From positions 1-6,787 of the forward strand of contig CAYRGA010000097.1 in NCBI GenBank assembly GCA_964423705.1: a stretch of 6,787 nucleotides of DNA, given 5' to 3'. This document shows positions 1 to 5,566 of this stretch, one piece after another. The stretch is from CAKSIN01 sp964423705. Its GTDB lineage: Bacteria; Bacillota; Clostridia; UMGS1810. Each line of letters starts with the position of its first letter. The stretch's first letter is position 1. A program made the translations under genes and the position numbers. Under the pieces are notes generated by a model that was given only the letters and a program-made list of their open reading frames with translations, was not told where the DNA came from and did not search any database.

Positions 1-13
1 GTATACACCTATA

Positions 14-60
14 CAAAAAGTCGGAGCAAACCTTTTTACAGGCATGCTCCGACTTATTTT
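14..60 (-). terminator. Bidirectional rho-independent terminator closing the minus-strand operon
   Basis: An 11-bp perfect stem pairs 18-28 (AAGTCGGAGCA) with 45-55 (TGCTCCGACTT) around a 16-nt loop. Read on the minus strand the stem is followed by CTTTTTGT; read on the plus strand it is followed by ATTTTTAA, so it can stop transcription from both sides. It lies about 107 nt after the stop codon of the family-20 hydrolase and is the first strong terminator met by the minus-strand operon. Confidence 0.85.
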
Positions 61-84
61 TAATTCAAATATAAGCAGCTCCTA

Positions 85-139
85 TGACAGTCATAGACTG
101 TCAATGCGAACCATGGTATCAAAAAATCCGCATTTTGAC
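85..139. repeat. Inverted repeats in the 3' untranslated region of the operon
   Basis: Positions 85-92 (TGACAGTC) and 96-103 (GACTGTCA) form a perfect 8-bp inverted repeat with a 3-nt spacer. The right arm overlaps a second possible stem: TGTCAATGCG (99-108) can pair with CGCAT-tt-TGACA (129-139) with a 2-nt bulge. The two stems exclude each other. The segment lies between the hydrolase stop codon and the terminator, so in the operon mRNA it could be a 3'-end stability structure or a protein-binding palindrome. Function is unknown. Confidence 0.4.
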
Positions 140-162
140 AAGCGCAGATGCCCCTAAACAGC

Positions 163-1869
163 TTACAGAGTTTCCATATACTCAAACATTTCAACTATTC
201 TGTGCAGTTCACTTTCTTTATTCTTTTCAAGCCATTTAGTTTTATATTTTTCCAGCCATTCACGTGTATTTGTAACACGCTTCACACTCGTTCCCGAAAA
301 TTTATACGATAATTCGGCAATCAGGCAAATGCCTTCGGCACTTATCAGCATTTCTCGGAAATATTCATTATTTTCCGCAGCTTCGCGTTTAAGCTTCTGC
401 AAAAGGCTTTTATATGTTTCCTGAACATCTTCGATTTTACCAAACGAGCAGTCTTTATATTCCGCTTTCTCATCCGAGCCGTATCGGCACTTAAAATAAT
501 TATCCGCAAAAAGCTGCCAAGAAACGCTATTGTGCATACTGCTCAATTCTTTAAGGCACTGAATACCGTTTTTGCTTGAATACAAAAGATAATTAATTCT
601 TTCATAAAAATCATCGTTTACTTCGGTTTTAACCGACCACGACTTTTCGGCACCGAGTACCATACCGTACATCGCCAGCTCAAGGCTGCAAGGATTTCCC
701 CAGTCGCCCCAGTTGGTATTGAGCACTCCCGATGCACCGTATTTATAACCGTATTCCGCCATCAAAGAAATATTTTTCTCTTCATCAGCAACGTTTTCGC
801 ACAGACGGTTCCAGGTGCTTGTGCCCGGGCAAACAATCTGTTTTCTGCCCATATCTGCGATTTTTTCTATGACAGCTTCATATGGCTCGGCACTGTAATT
901 CCAGTTTAAAAAATATGTATCATCGGGCAAGGCGGCTATGGTTTCCGGATGCTGAAGCAGAATATCCGCCCACATCATAACCTTTTTATCCTTTGCCTTG
1001 ACACAGTCAATTATTTTTTTGACGAAATCCACGTATATTTTTCCGACGTCATGTCCGAGCTTTTCGTATTCCTTTAAATCGAAGGTTTCATCACAGCAAA
1101 TATTAAAATTTTCACTTTCAAAATTAGGGCTGTATTGGTCTATGAGGCTTTTTATAAGTTCAATGCTCTCGTGTTTCAGCGGGTCTATGGTATGGTACTG
1201 CATCCTAGCATCCCAGAAATTCGGTTCATTGAAATCCTTTAATACGCGTAAATCACCATACTCCTTCTGATTGAGCAATTCATATAGGTGTCCGAAGGTC
1301 GAAAGCGACGGTATAAAATCAACAAAATTTTTCTTGCAATACGCATCTATTTCCTTCAATTCATCAGCTGTAAAGCAACCGAATTTATCATTTACATCCT
1401 TACATTCTTTAAACTCGTAGGTATGCTCAACATACAGCTGTAATGAATTTAATTTATAATACGCCATTTTGTCGATAAGTGTCTTTAAAGTTGCAACGGT
1501 CGGTATCTTTCCGCGTGTGACATCGTGATAAAAGCCGCGGTATTTAAAATCAGGCCAATCCTTAATATATAAGCACGGAATTTTATCGTGCTTAAAAATC
1601 TGCCTCAGTGTCTGAACTGCGTAAAAAGCTCCCTCATTGCCTTCAGCTCTTATATCAATTCCATTCTCGTCAATGCAAAGTTCGTATCCTTCACCACGCT
1701 CTTTTGAAACGGAAATATCGACATTTATGCCGCTGCTGTCAAAGGGTATTGACTTCAAAGCATCTAAAATACGTGTATCACAATTTAAATTATCATAATA
1801 AATCGCAACTTTTGAAACAAATCCCGATTTTATTTCCAAAAGCTTCACTTGAGGTATCAAATTAAGCAT
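163..1869 (-). CDS. Family-20 glycoside hydrolase (beta-N-acetylhexosaminidase-like), cytoplasmic
   Basis: Predicted 568-aa hydrolase of the GH20 family, which removes terminal N-acetylglucosamine or N-acetylgalactosamine by substrate-assisted catalysis. Residues 1 to about 105 fit the small N-terminal GH20b-type domain, ending in the typical EGAFYAVQTLRQI. The barrel starts with RGFYHDVTRGKIP (111-123; the Arg is the usual sugar-binding residue). The catalytic pair is D260-E261 in NICCDET: Asp orients the acetamido group and Glu is the acid. WADIL (300-304), LNWNY (321-325) and NTNWGDWGNP (384-393) supply active-site aromatics. The ~150-residue C-terminal part is charged and helical. There is no signal peptide, so it should act inside the cell on imported or recycled glycans. 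The start at 1869 (ATG) is preferred because AAAGGG lies 7-9 nt upstream; a GTG at 1878 would abut that site. It follows the ABC ATPase by 43 nt without a terminator, so co-transcription is likely. The exact substrate is unknown. Confidence 0.88.
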   Translation of the reverse strand: MLNLIPQVKLLEIKSGFVSKVAIYYDNLNCDTRILDALKSIPFDSSGINVDISVSKERGEGYELCIDENGIDIRAEGNEGAFYAVQTLRQIFKHDKIPCLYIKDWPDFKYRGFYHDVTRGKIPTVATLKTLIDKMAYYKLNSLQLYVEHTYEFKECKDVNDKFGCFTADELKEIDAYCKKNFVDFIPSLSTFGHLYELLNQKEYGDLRVLKDFNEPNFWDARMQYHTIDPLKHESIELIKSLIDQYSPNFESENFNICCDETFDLKEYEKLGHDVGKIYVDFVKKIIDCVKAKDKKVMMWADILLQHPETIAALPDDTYFLNWNYSAEPYEAVIEKIADMGRKQIVCPGTSTWNRLCENVADEEKNISLMAEYGYKYGASGVLNTNWGDWGNPCSLELAMYGMVLGAEKSWSVKTEVNDDFYERINYLLYSSKNGIQCLKELSSMHNSVSWQLFADNYFKCRYGSDEKAEYKDCSFGKIEDVQETYKSLLQKLKREAAENNEYFREMLISAEGICLIAELSYKFSGTSVKRVTNTREWLEKYKTKWLEKNKESELHRIVEMFEYMETL

Positions 1870-1912
1870 CCGAGCCACCCTTTCAAAAAATTTTCACTGC
1901 TCTTTCCGGAAA

Positions 1913-2656
1913 TTAAAGAACCTTAGCAAGGAAGCTCTTAAGTCTGTCACATTTCGGATTCGTAAATATTTCACTCGGTGTGCCTTCCTCCATGATTTTA
2001 CCCTCATCCATAAATACAACTCTTGTACCAACTTCGCGAGCAAAGCCCATTTCGTGCGTAACGACAATCATCGTCATTCCCTCATGCGCCAGTTCCTTCA
2101 TAACGTCCAGAACCTCGCCGACCATTTCGGGGTCAAGTGCGGAGGTGGGCTCATCAAAGAGCATAACCGCAGGCTCCATGCACAGTGCACGGACAATGGC
2201 AACTCTCTGCTTTTGTCCTCCGGATAGCTGGCTCGGATATGCATTTGCTCTGTCCTTAAGTCCGACTCTTTCAAGGAGGCCGAGTGCTTTCTGTTCAGCT
2301 TCAGCGCGGCTTTTCTTTAAAAGCTTCATCGGAGCGATAGTCATATTCTTCAATACCGTCATATGCGGAAAAAGATTAAAATGCTGAAAAACCATACCCA
2401 TTTTCTGACGATGAAGATTAATATTCACATTTTTGTCCAAAAGGTCTTTGCCGTCGAAATAGATATGTCCGTCCGTAGGTGTTTCCAGCAGATTCAGAGA
2501 GCGCAGAAGCGTTGATTTTCCGCTACCTGACGGTCCTATGATTACCACTACTTCTCCGTCATAAATTTTTGTGTTGATATTATCCAGTGCCTTAACACGG
2601 TCACCGTCATAATACTTTTTTAAACCGTTTACTTCAACAATAGGATTATCTGTCAC
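1913..2656 (-). CDS. Polar amino acid ABC transporter ATP-binding protein
   Basis: A 247-aa nucleotide-binding subunit of the GlnQ/HisP type, which hydrolyses ATP at the inner face of the membrane to power amino acid import. All motifs are intact: Walker A GPSGSGKST (41-49), Q-loop Q91 in FQHFNLFPH, signature LSGGQKQR (144-151), Walker B VMLFDEP (164-170) with catalytic E169, D-loop SALD (172-175) and switch H201 in VVTHEMGFA. The phrase HFNLFPHMTVL and the ending typical of the family (EIFTNP...FL) mark the polar amino acid subgroup. The start is GTG, with AGGAGG ending 10 nt upstream. It overlaps the permease gene by 11 nt, suggesting translational coupling. A small oddity is IVRAL where the family usually has IARAL. 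Ligand identity cannot be read from this subunit. Confidence 0.96.
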   Translation of the reverse strand: MTDNPIVEVNGLKKYYDGDRVKALDNINTKIYDGEVVVIIGPSGSGKSTLLRSLNLLETPTDGHIYFDGKDLLDKNVNINLHRQKMGMVFQHFNLFPHMTVLKNMTIAPMKLLKKSRAEAEQKALGLLERVGLKDRANAYPSQLSGGQKQRVAIVRALCMEPAVMLFDEPTSALDPEMVGEVLDVMKELAHEGMTMIVVTHEMGFAREVGTRVVFMDEGKIMEEGTPSEIFTNPKCDRLKSFLAKVL

Positions 2657-3395
2657 TGCTTCTCAACCTCCTTTCAAGCTTACCGACAAGCCAAGTAAAG
2701 AACACTACCATTACCAGGTAAATAAGTGCAACTGCAAACAATGGCATGAAAGGTGAATAGGTGCTTGAACGGATTATATTTCCGCCCATGGTTAAATCCC
2801 TGATAGTAACATAGCCGGCCACGGATGTTTCCTTAAGCAAAACAATAAATTCGTTTGCCAATGCCGGTAATATGTTTTTAAATGCCTGAGGTATGATCAC
2901 ATACCACATGGTACTTTTGTAGTCAAAGCCAAGGCTTCTGCCGGCTTCGAACTGTCCGGAATCAACCGACATAATTCCCGAACGAACTATCTCGGCAACG
3001 TAAGCACCGGAGTTTATACCAAAAGCAAGTATTGCCACCAGCATACTGTTTCTGGAGGATGCAAAAATTATGTAGTACATTATCATAAGCTGTACAACAA
3101 CCGGTGTTCCGCGGATAACGGTCAAATAAATTTTGCATATGAGATTCACCATGGCAAACAAAAAATTTTTCAAAGGACTGTGAATCTCCTTGCTGGTTTT
3201 TTCATAGCTGGAGCGAATAATGGCTACTATTACACCAAACGCGATTCCCAAAAGGGCAGCAAAAAAGGTAATAATAAGCGTATTTTTAAGACCGTCCACT
3301 ATAAAAGTCCAGCGGTCTTCATTTACAAAATTGAGTATAAAATCATCCTTCAGGTTTAACGCCCATGATTGTATACCGTTTAAGATTGAATTCAT
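2646..3395 (-). CDS. Polar amino acid ABC transporter permease (HisM/GlnP family)
   Basis: A 249-aa integral membrane subunit that forms the translocation channel, probably as a homodimer because no second permease gene is present. About five hydrophobic spans are visible, near residues 36-60, 78-111, 117-137, 175-195 and 215-238. The cytoplasmic coupling (EAA) loop is EAGRSLGFDYKSTMWYVIIP at 150-169, followed by QAFKNILPAL. VIRGTPVVVQ (93-101) and NSGAYVAEIVRSGI (128-141) are typical of the His/Glu/Gln/Arg permease family. It starts with ATG preceded by GAGGTG at 6-8 nt. It is separated from the binding-protein gene upstream by 270 nt, a large gap for one operon, and overlaps the ATPase gene downstream by 11 nt. 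Confidence 0.95.
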   Translation of the reverse strand: MNSILNGIQSWALNLKDDFILNFVNEDRWTFIVDGLKNTLIITFFAALLGIAFGVIVAIIRSSYEKTSKEIHSPLKNFLFAMVNLICKIYLTVIRGTPVVVQLMIMYYIIFASSRNSMLVAILAFGINSGAYVAEIVRSGIMSVDSGQFEAGRSLGFDYKSTMWYVIIPQAFKNILPALANEFIVLLKETSVAGYVTIRDLTMGGNIIRSSTYSPFMPLFAVALIYLVMVVFFTWLVGKLERRLRSSDR

Positions 3396-3429
3396 TGCGA
3401 CACCTCATATATAGCTAAAAGTAAGATAT

Positions 3430-3451
3430 CCCCCGTCTATACGGACGAGGG
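3430..3451 (-). other. RNA hairpin upstream of the permease gene
   Basis: Read in the minus-strand mRNA, CCCTCGTC (3451-3444) pairs with GACGGGGG (3437-3430) around a 6-nt loop. All eight pairs form, one being a U-G wobble. On the plus strand the same position is a C-A mismatch, so the fold favours minus-strand RNA. It lies 35 nt before the permease start codon and could mark the border of a repeat or stabilise the mRNA 5' end after processing. Confidence 0.45.
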
Positions 3452-3612
3452 TGTCGTATGCTTTTCCATCGGCGGTACATTCTTCGCCGAATTTTTAATT
3501 TGTTAAACATTACCCATGCAGCAGCGGCAAACTTATGTACAACCGCAAATACTGTCAAAGGCGCGGGGAATGTCTGATTCAAGGTTACGGTGTAATTTTA
3601 ATCCCCACATTT

Positions 3613-3644
3613 AAAACAGGGACGGATGGTGGAACATCCGCCCC
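3613..3644 (-). terminator. Weak terminator or attenuator hairpin after the binding-protein gene
   Basis: In the minus-strand mRNA, GGGGCGGATG (3644-3635) pairs with CATCCGTCCC (3628-3619) around a 6-nt loop. All ten pairs form, including one G-U wobble that is an A-C mismatch on the plus strand. The stem is followed by TGTTTT, a short T tract. It begins 21 nt after the stop codon of the binding-protein gene. Partial termination or 3'-end protection here would give more binding protein than permease and ATPase, a common arrangement for such operons. Confidence 0.5.
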
Positions 3645-3665
3645 TCGTGTGATTCATACGATTTA

Positions 3666-4493
3666 TTATTTATTGTTTGCTTCCACATATGCCTTTGCAG
3701 GCTCATTATCGATAATTACACAGTCAACCTTTCCGGTTACAAGTGCCTGAACAGCTTCGTTTCCGGATGCATACTTCATAACTCTGTCAGAACCGAAATC
3801 GTCCTCGGAGTATGTATCGCCCGTGGTTCCCTTCTGTGTACCTATAAGATATTTAGCACCTTTCTTTGAAAGGTCATCCACAGTTTTGATTTCGCTGTTT
3901 TCGGGAACTATGACAACCTGTACACCCTGTGCATAGCTTTCTGTGAAGTCTACATATTTAAGACGGTCTTCATTAACGGTCAAGCCCGCCATACCGATAT
4001 CCGACTTTCCGGACTGAACTGATGTAACGACCGCATCAAAATCCATATCGTCTATTACAAGCTTCATATCGAGCTTGTCAGCAATAGCGGCTGCCATTTC
4101 GGCATCTATGCCGACAATTTCCTTATCCTTATAGAATTCATAAGGCGGGAACTGAGCGTTTGTAGCCATATGAAGTTCTTTCTTACCGTCTGCCGACTGC
4201 TGGAAGGTAAGGTCGTGTTCAACATTCGATATGTATTTATCCACAATCTTCTTCTGTGTGCCGTCTGCTTCGAGTTCCTTAAGAGCAGCATTTATTTTGT
4301 CCTTAAGCTCTGTGTTTTCCTTTGCAACGCAAATAGCATAATCCTCTGTAACATACTCGGTATCAAGAATCTTTAACTTAACATCTTTTTTTCCGCCGTT
4401 GGATGACTGCACGTTTGCATCGTTTTGTCCGCATCCCGCAAAAACAGCTACAGCGATAACGCAGGCAAAAATAACTGATAATAATTTTTTCAT
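3666..4493 (-). CDS. Amino acid ABC transporter substrate-binding lipoprotein, circularly permuted
   Basis: A 275-aa extracellular binding protein (HisJ/GlnH-like, type II fold). Residues 1-21 are a lipoprotein signal ending FAGC with C21 as anchor. The order of the mature part is abnormal. Residues 38-90 (LKILDTEY, EDYAIC, ELEADGTQKKIVDKYI) are the block that normally ends this family. A linker (91-106) follows, then the canonical beginning, ATNAQFPPYEF (110-120), and the rest to residue 275. Ligand residues are retained: R177 in NEDR (carboxylate contact), T223/T224 in QKGTTGD, and D262 in IIDNEPA (amino-group contact). The protein stops at AYVEANNK, exactly where the displaced block would continue. 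The two pieces total about 220 residues, a full domain. The ATG has GGAGG 7 nt upstream and follows a consensus promoter. Family and ABC role are firm; the permutation is read from motif order; the ligand amino acid is unknown. Confidence 0.93.
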   Translation of the reverse strand: MKKLLSVIFACVIAVAVFAGCGQNDANVQSSNGGKKDVKLKILDTEYVTEDYAICVAKENTELKDKINAALKELEADGTQKKIVDKYISNVEHDLTFQQSADGKKELHMATNAQFPPYEFYKDKEIVGIDAEMAAAIADKLDMKLVIDDMDFDAVVTSVQSGKSDIGMAGLTVNEDRLKYVDFTESYAQGVQVVIVPENSEIKTVDDLSKKGAKYLIGTQKGTTGDTYSEDDFGSDRVMKYASGNEAVQALVTGKVDCVIIDNEPAKAYVEANNK

Positions 4494-4539
4494 GGTAATG
4501 CCTCCATATTTTTATTTTTTGCATAAATATACAATTAGA

Positions 4540-4568
4540 ATTATATAACAATAAATTGATATTGTCAA
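4540..4568 (-). promoter_or_regulatory. Consensus sigma-A promoter of the ABC transporter operon
   Basis: On the minus strand, TTGACA (4568-4563) and TATAAT (4545-4540) are separated by exactly 17 nt, a perfect match to the housekeeping promoter consensus. Transcription should start near 4533, giving a leader of about 40 nt with GGAGG 7 nt before the ATG at 4493. GATA (4574-4571) and TATC (4561-4558) flank the -35 element as a short inverted repeat, a possible but unproven repressor site. Confidence 0.85.
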
Positions 4569-4692
4569 CCTATCGCGGCAATAATTTTTTGCCTGCGGTT
4601 AAAATCAACGTTTTTATGCATACGACATTGTTCATTTTAAATAAAATTCCGAAAAATGTTTTTTGCATATTGCAGAATTATGGAAATAACTA

Positions 4693-4721
4693 TTGTATTT
4701 TGTTGTGATTGGCTTTATAAT
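4693..4721 (+). promoter_or_regulatory. Sigma-A-like promoter of the plus-strand RNA and gene pair
   Basis: TATAAT at 4716-4721 is a perfect -10 element; TTGTAT at 4693-4698 is a weak -35 (TTG only) at the ideal 17-nt spacing. The predicted start is near 4727-4729, which is the first base of the long stem of the downstream structured RNA. That coincidence supports both calls. It is divergent from the ABC operon promoter about 125 nt away; the AT-rich stretch between them shows no other clear element. Confidence 0.6.
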
Positions 4722-4726
4722 TTAAG

Positions 4727-4927
4727 TGCCACACAATTTCATATCATTTAATGCTTTGTCTTTAAAATGGGATAGGTATGCAATTTTTTACTTCGGTAAA
4801 AATGCATGCTCTGTTTTCGCATACTTGTTCCTATATAAAAGGCAAAGTTATGAAAAATTGTGTGGCAACAATCGGAGCTGTGCATTTTTCGGGTGTGTGG
4901 CTTACGATATCAGCCACACACCTTTTT
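4727..4927 (+). ncRNA. Candidate structured RNA: attenuator leader or small RNA, class not recognised
   Basis: A probable transcript of about 200 nt from a -10 element to a strong terminator. Its first 17 nt (TGCCACACAATTT then CATA) pair with 4849-4867 with one 2-nt bulge, closing a domain of about 140 nt. Inside, 4754-4763 pairs with 4838-4847 (ten pairs, one G-U), GTATGC (4776-4781) pairs with GCATAC (4819-4824), and a 7-bp stem with a UUCG tetraloop caps the rod (4785-4802). A 9-nt bulge sits only on the 5' side. No T-box motif and no known riboswitch core was recognised. The terminator lies 85 nt before the zinc-ribbon gene, and no second promoter is evident in between. That gene may therefore depend on readthrough, which makes a cis-acting leader the favoured reading; an independent small RNA is the alternative. 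Confidence 0.5.
4892..4927 (+). terminator. Rho-independent terminator upstream of the zinc-ribbon gene
   Basis: GGTGTGTGGCT (4892-4902) pairs perfectly with AGCCACACACC (4912-4922) over 11 bp around a 9-nt loop, followed at once by TTTTT. On the minus strand no T run follows, so it works in the plus direction. There is no gene upstream on this strand, so it ends either a small RNA or an attenuated leader. Confidence 0.85.
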
Positions 4928-4965
4928 AAAATATGAAAAAAGAAGGAGGTCGGGGAAGCCTTTTC

Positions 4966-4998
4966 TTTAAAAATGTGTATGGCAAGACCATTTTTAAA
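4966..4998 (+). promoter_or_regulatory. Leader hairpin abutting the ribosome binding site of the zinc-ribbon gene
   Basis: TTTAAAAATG (4966-4975) and CATTTTTAAA (4989-4998) form a perfect 10-bp, AT-rich inverted repeat around 13 nt. The stem ends right beside AGGAG (4999-5003), the ribosome binding site for the ATG at 5013, 9 nt away. It could tune translation by partial occlusion of the site. The stem is weak and may be incidental. Confidence 0.35.
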
Positions 4999-5012
4999 AG
5001 GAGAGATTAATT

Positions 5013-5552
5013 ATGTATTGTGAACAATGCGGAAAAGAAATCCCGGAGGGAATGAAAGTGTGCGCGGAATGTACCGCTAAAAGCAAAAGTAAATCAAAGA
5101 TCTATATAAGTGTAGCTCTTGCCATACTGGGCATCATATTGCCATTTTTAAGATGGATTGAGATTCCTGTGGCAAACGGTCTTTACTCTCTGTTCGGCAT
5201 GAGTCAAGAAGTGCCGGAATTCTCACTTTTCGGTTACATTTTGGCAGGAAATCAGTATCAGACAGGGTCGGTGTACACGATAACACTTATCATAGCAATT
5301 ATAGCCTTCGTGGGAATCATATTTAATGCAATATACGTTATAAAAACACTTAAAAATGCAAACGGCAGCTATAAATACGGCACCTTGGGTGCTGTGATTA
5401 TGACTGTCATGTCAATACTTTTTATTTTAATAGTAGGACTTACAGCCTTGATTTTAAAACTTATAAAATTAACCGCCATGCCGTACTTGACATTAATTGT
5501 GTCAATCGCGAATATCGTGGTTATTAAGAAATTAAAAAAAGAAAATGCATAA
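5013..5552 (+). CDS. Zinc-ribbon domain membrane protein, function unknown
   Basis: A 179-aa protein with an N-terminal zinc-ribbon knuckle: C3-x2-C6 and C17-x2-C20 (MYCEQCGKEI then VCAEC), as in the many clostridial zinc_ribbon_2-type membrane proteins. A Lys/Ser-rich linker (21-29) leads to about four hydrophobic spans near residues 30-48, 86-111, 123-150 and 155-171, with a positively charged C-terminus. By the positive-inside tendency the zinc ribbon should face the cytoplasm. AGGAG lies 9 nt before the ATG. The next gene starts 14 nt after the stop, so the two are probably co-transcribed. The upstream terminator-bearing leader may control both. I do not recognise a specific family, and no enzymatic motif is visible. 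Confidence 0.82.
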   Translation: MYCEQCGKEIPEGMKVCAECTAKSKSKSKIYISVALAILGIILPFLRWIEIPVANGLYSLFGMSQEVPEFSLFGYILAGNQYQTGSVYTITLIIAIIAFVGIIFNAIYVIKTLKNANGSYKYGTLGAVIMTVMSILFILIVGLTALILKLIKLTAMPYLTLIVSIANIVVIKKLKKENA

Positions 5553-5566
5553 GGGTATGAATTGAT

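Larger units (their letters stand above)
3396..3665 (-). other. Hairpin-rich intergenic region between binding-protein and permease genes
   Basis: This 270-nt stretch within the presumed operon has no convincing gene. It holds two GC-rich hairpins near its ends (listed separately), a smaller inverted repeat TCGGCG/CGCCGA (3469-3474 and 3485-3490), and matching hexamers CGTATG/CATACG and heptamers ACGAGGG/CCCTCGT placed on opposite sides. No sigma-A promoter for the permease was seen. The hairpins bordering a region with no reading frame resemble the dispersed GC-rich intergenic repeats common in Clostridia, but membership in such a family is an inference. Confidence 0.45.

Noticed and set aside
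1867..1878. GTG at 1878 as start of the family-20 hydrolase
   Set aside because: The ribosome binding site AAAGG would touch the GTG directly; it is spaced correctly for the ATG at 1869.
3469..3500. TCGGCG/CGCCGA hairpin followed by ATTTTTAATTT as a plus-strand terminator
   Set aside because: The stem is only 6 bp with a 10-nt loop, and no plus-strand gene precedes it.
3535..3750. Plus-strand 71-codon frame overlapping the end of the binding-protein gene
   Set aside because: It runs antisense into the binding-protein gene, has no ribosome binding site and no recognisable protein features.
4727..4867. Miniature inverted-repeat transposable element with 13-bp terminal repeats
   Set aside because: No target-site duplication flanks it, internal helices are nested throughout, and promoter and terminator are aligned with it. 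It cannot be fully excluded without a copy-number search.
4727..4927. T-box leader, 6S RNA or other known riboswitch
   Set aside because: No T-box AGGGUGGNACCGCG motif, no 6S-like large central bubble, and no familiar aptamer core was seen by eye; a covariance-model scan would be decisive.
4726..4929. 67-codon plus-strand frame through the structured RNA
   Set aside because: It begins with GTG at the predicted transcription start, so has no room for a ribosome binding site, and it spans the terminator hairpin.
4944..5023. Leader peptide of 16 codons (4973-5023) served by AGGAGG at 4944-4949
   Set aside because: The AGGAGG is over 20 nt from the ATG, so initiation is unlikely; the frame only happens to overlap the next gene's start.
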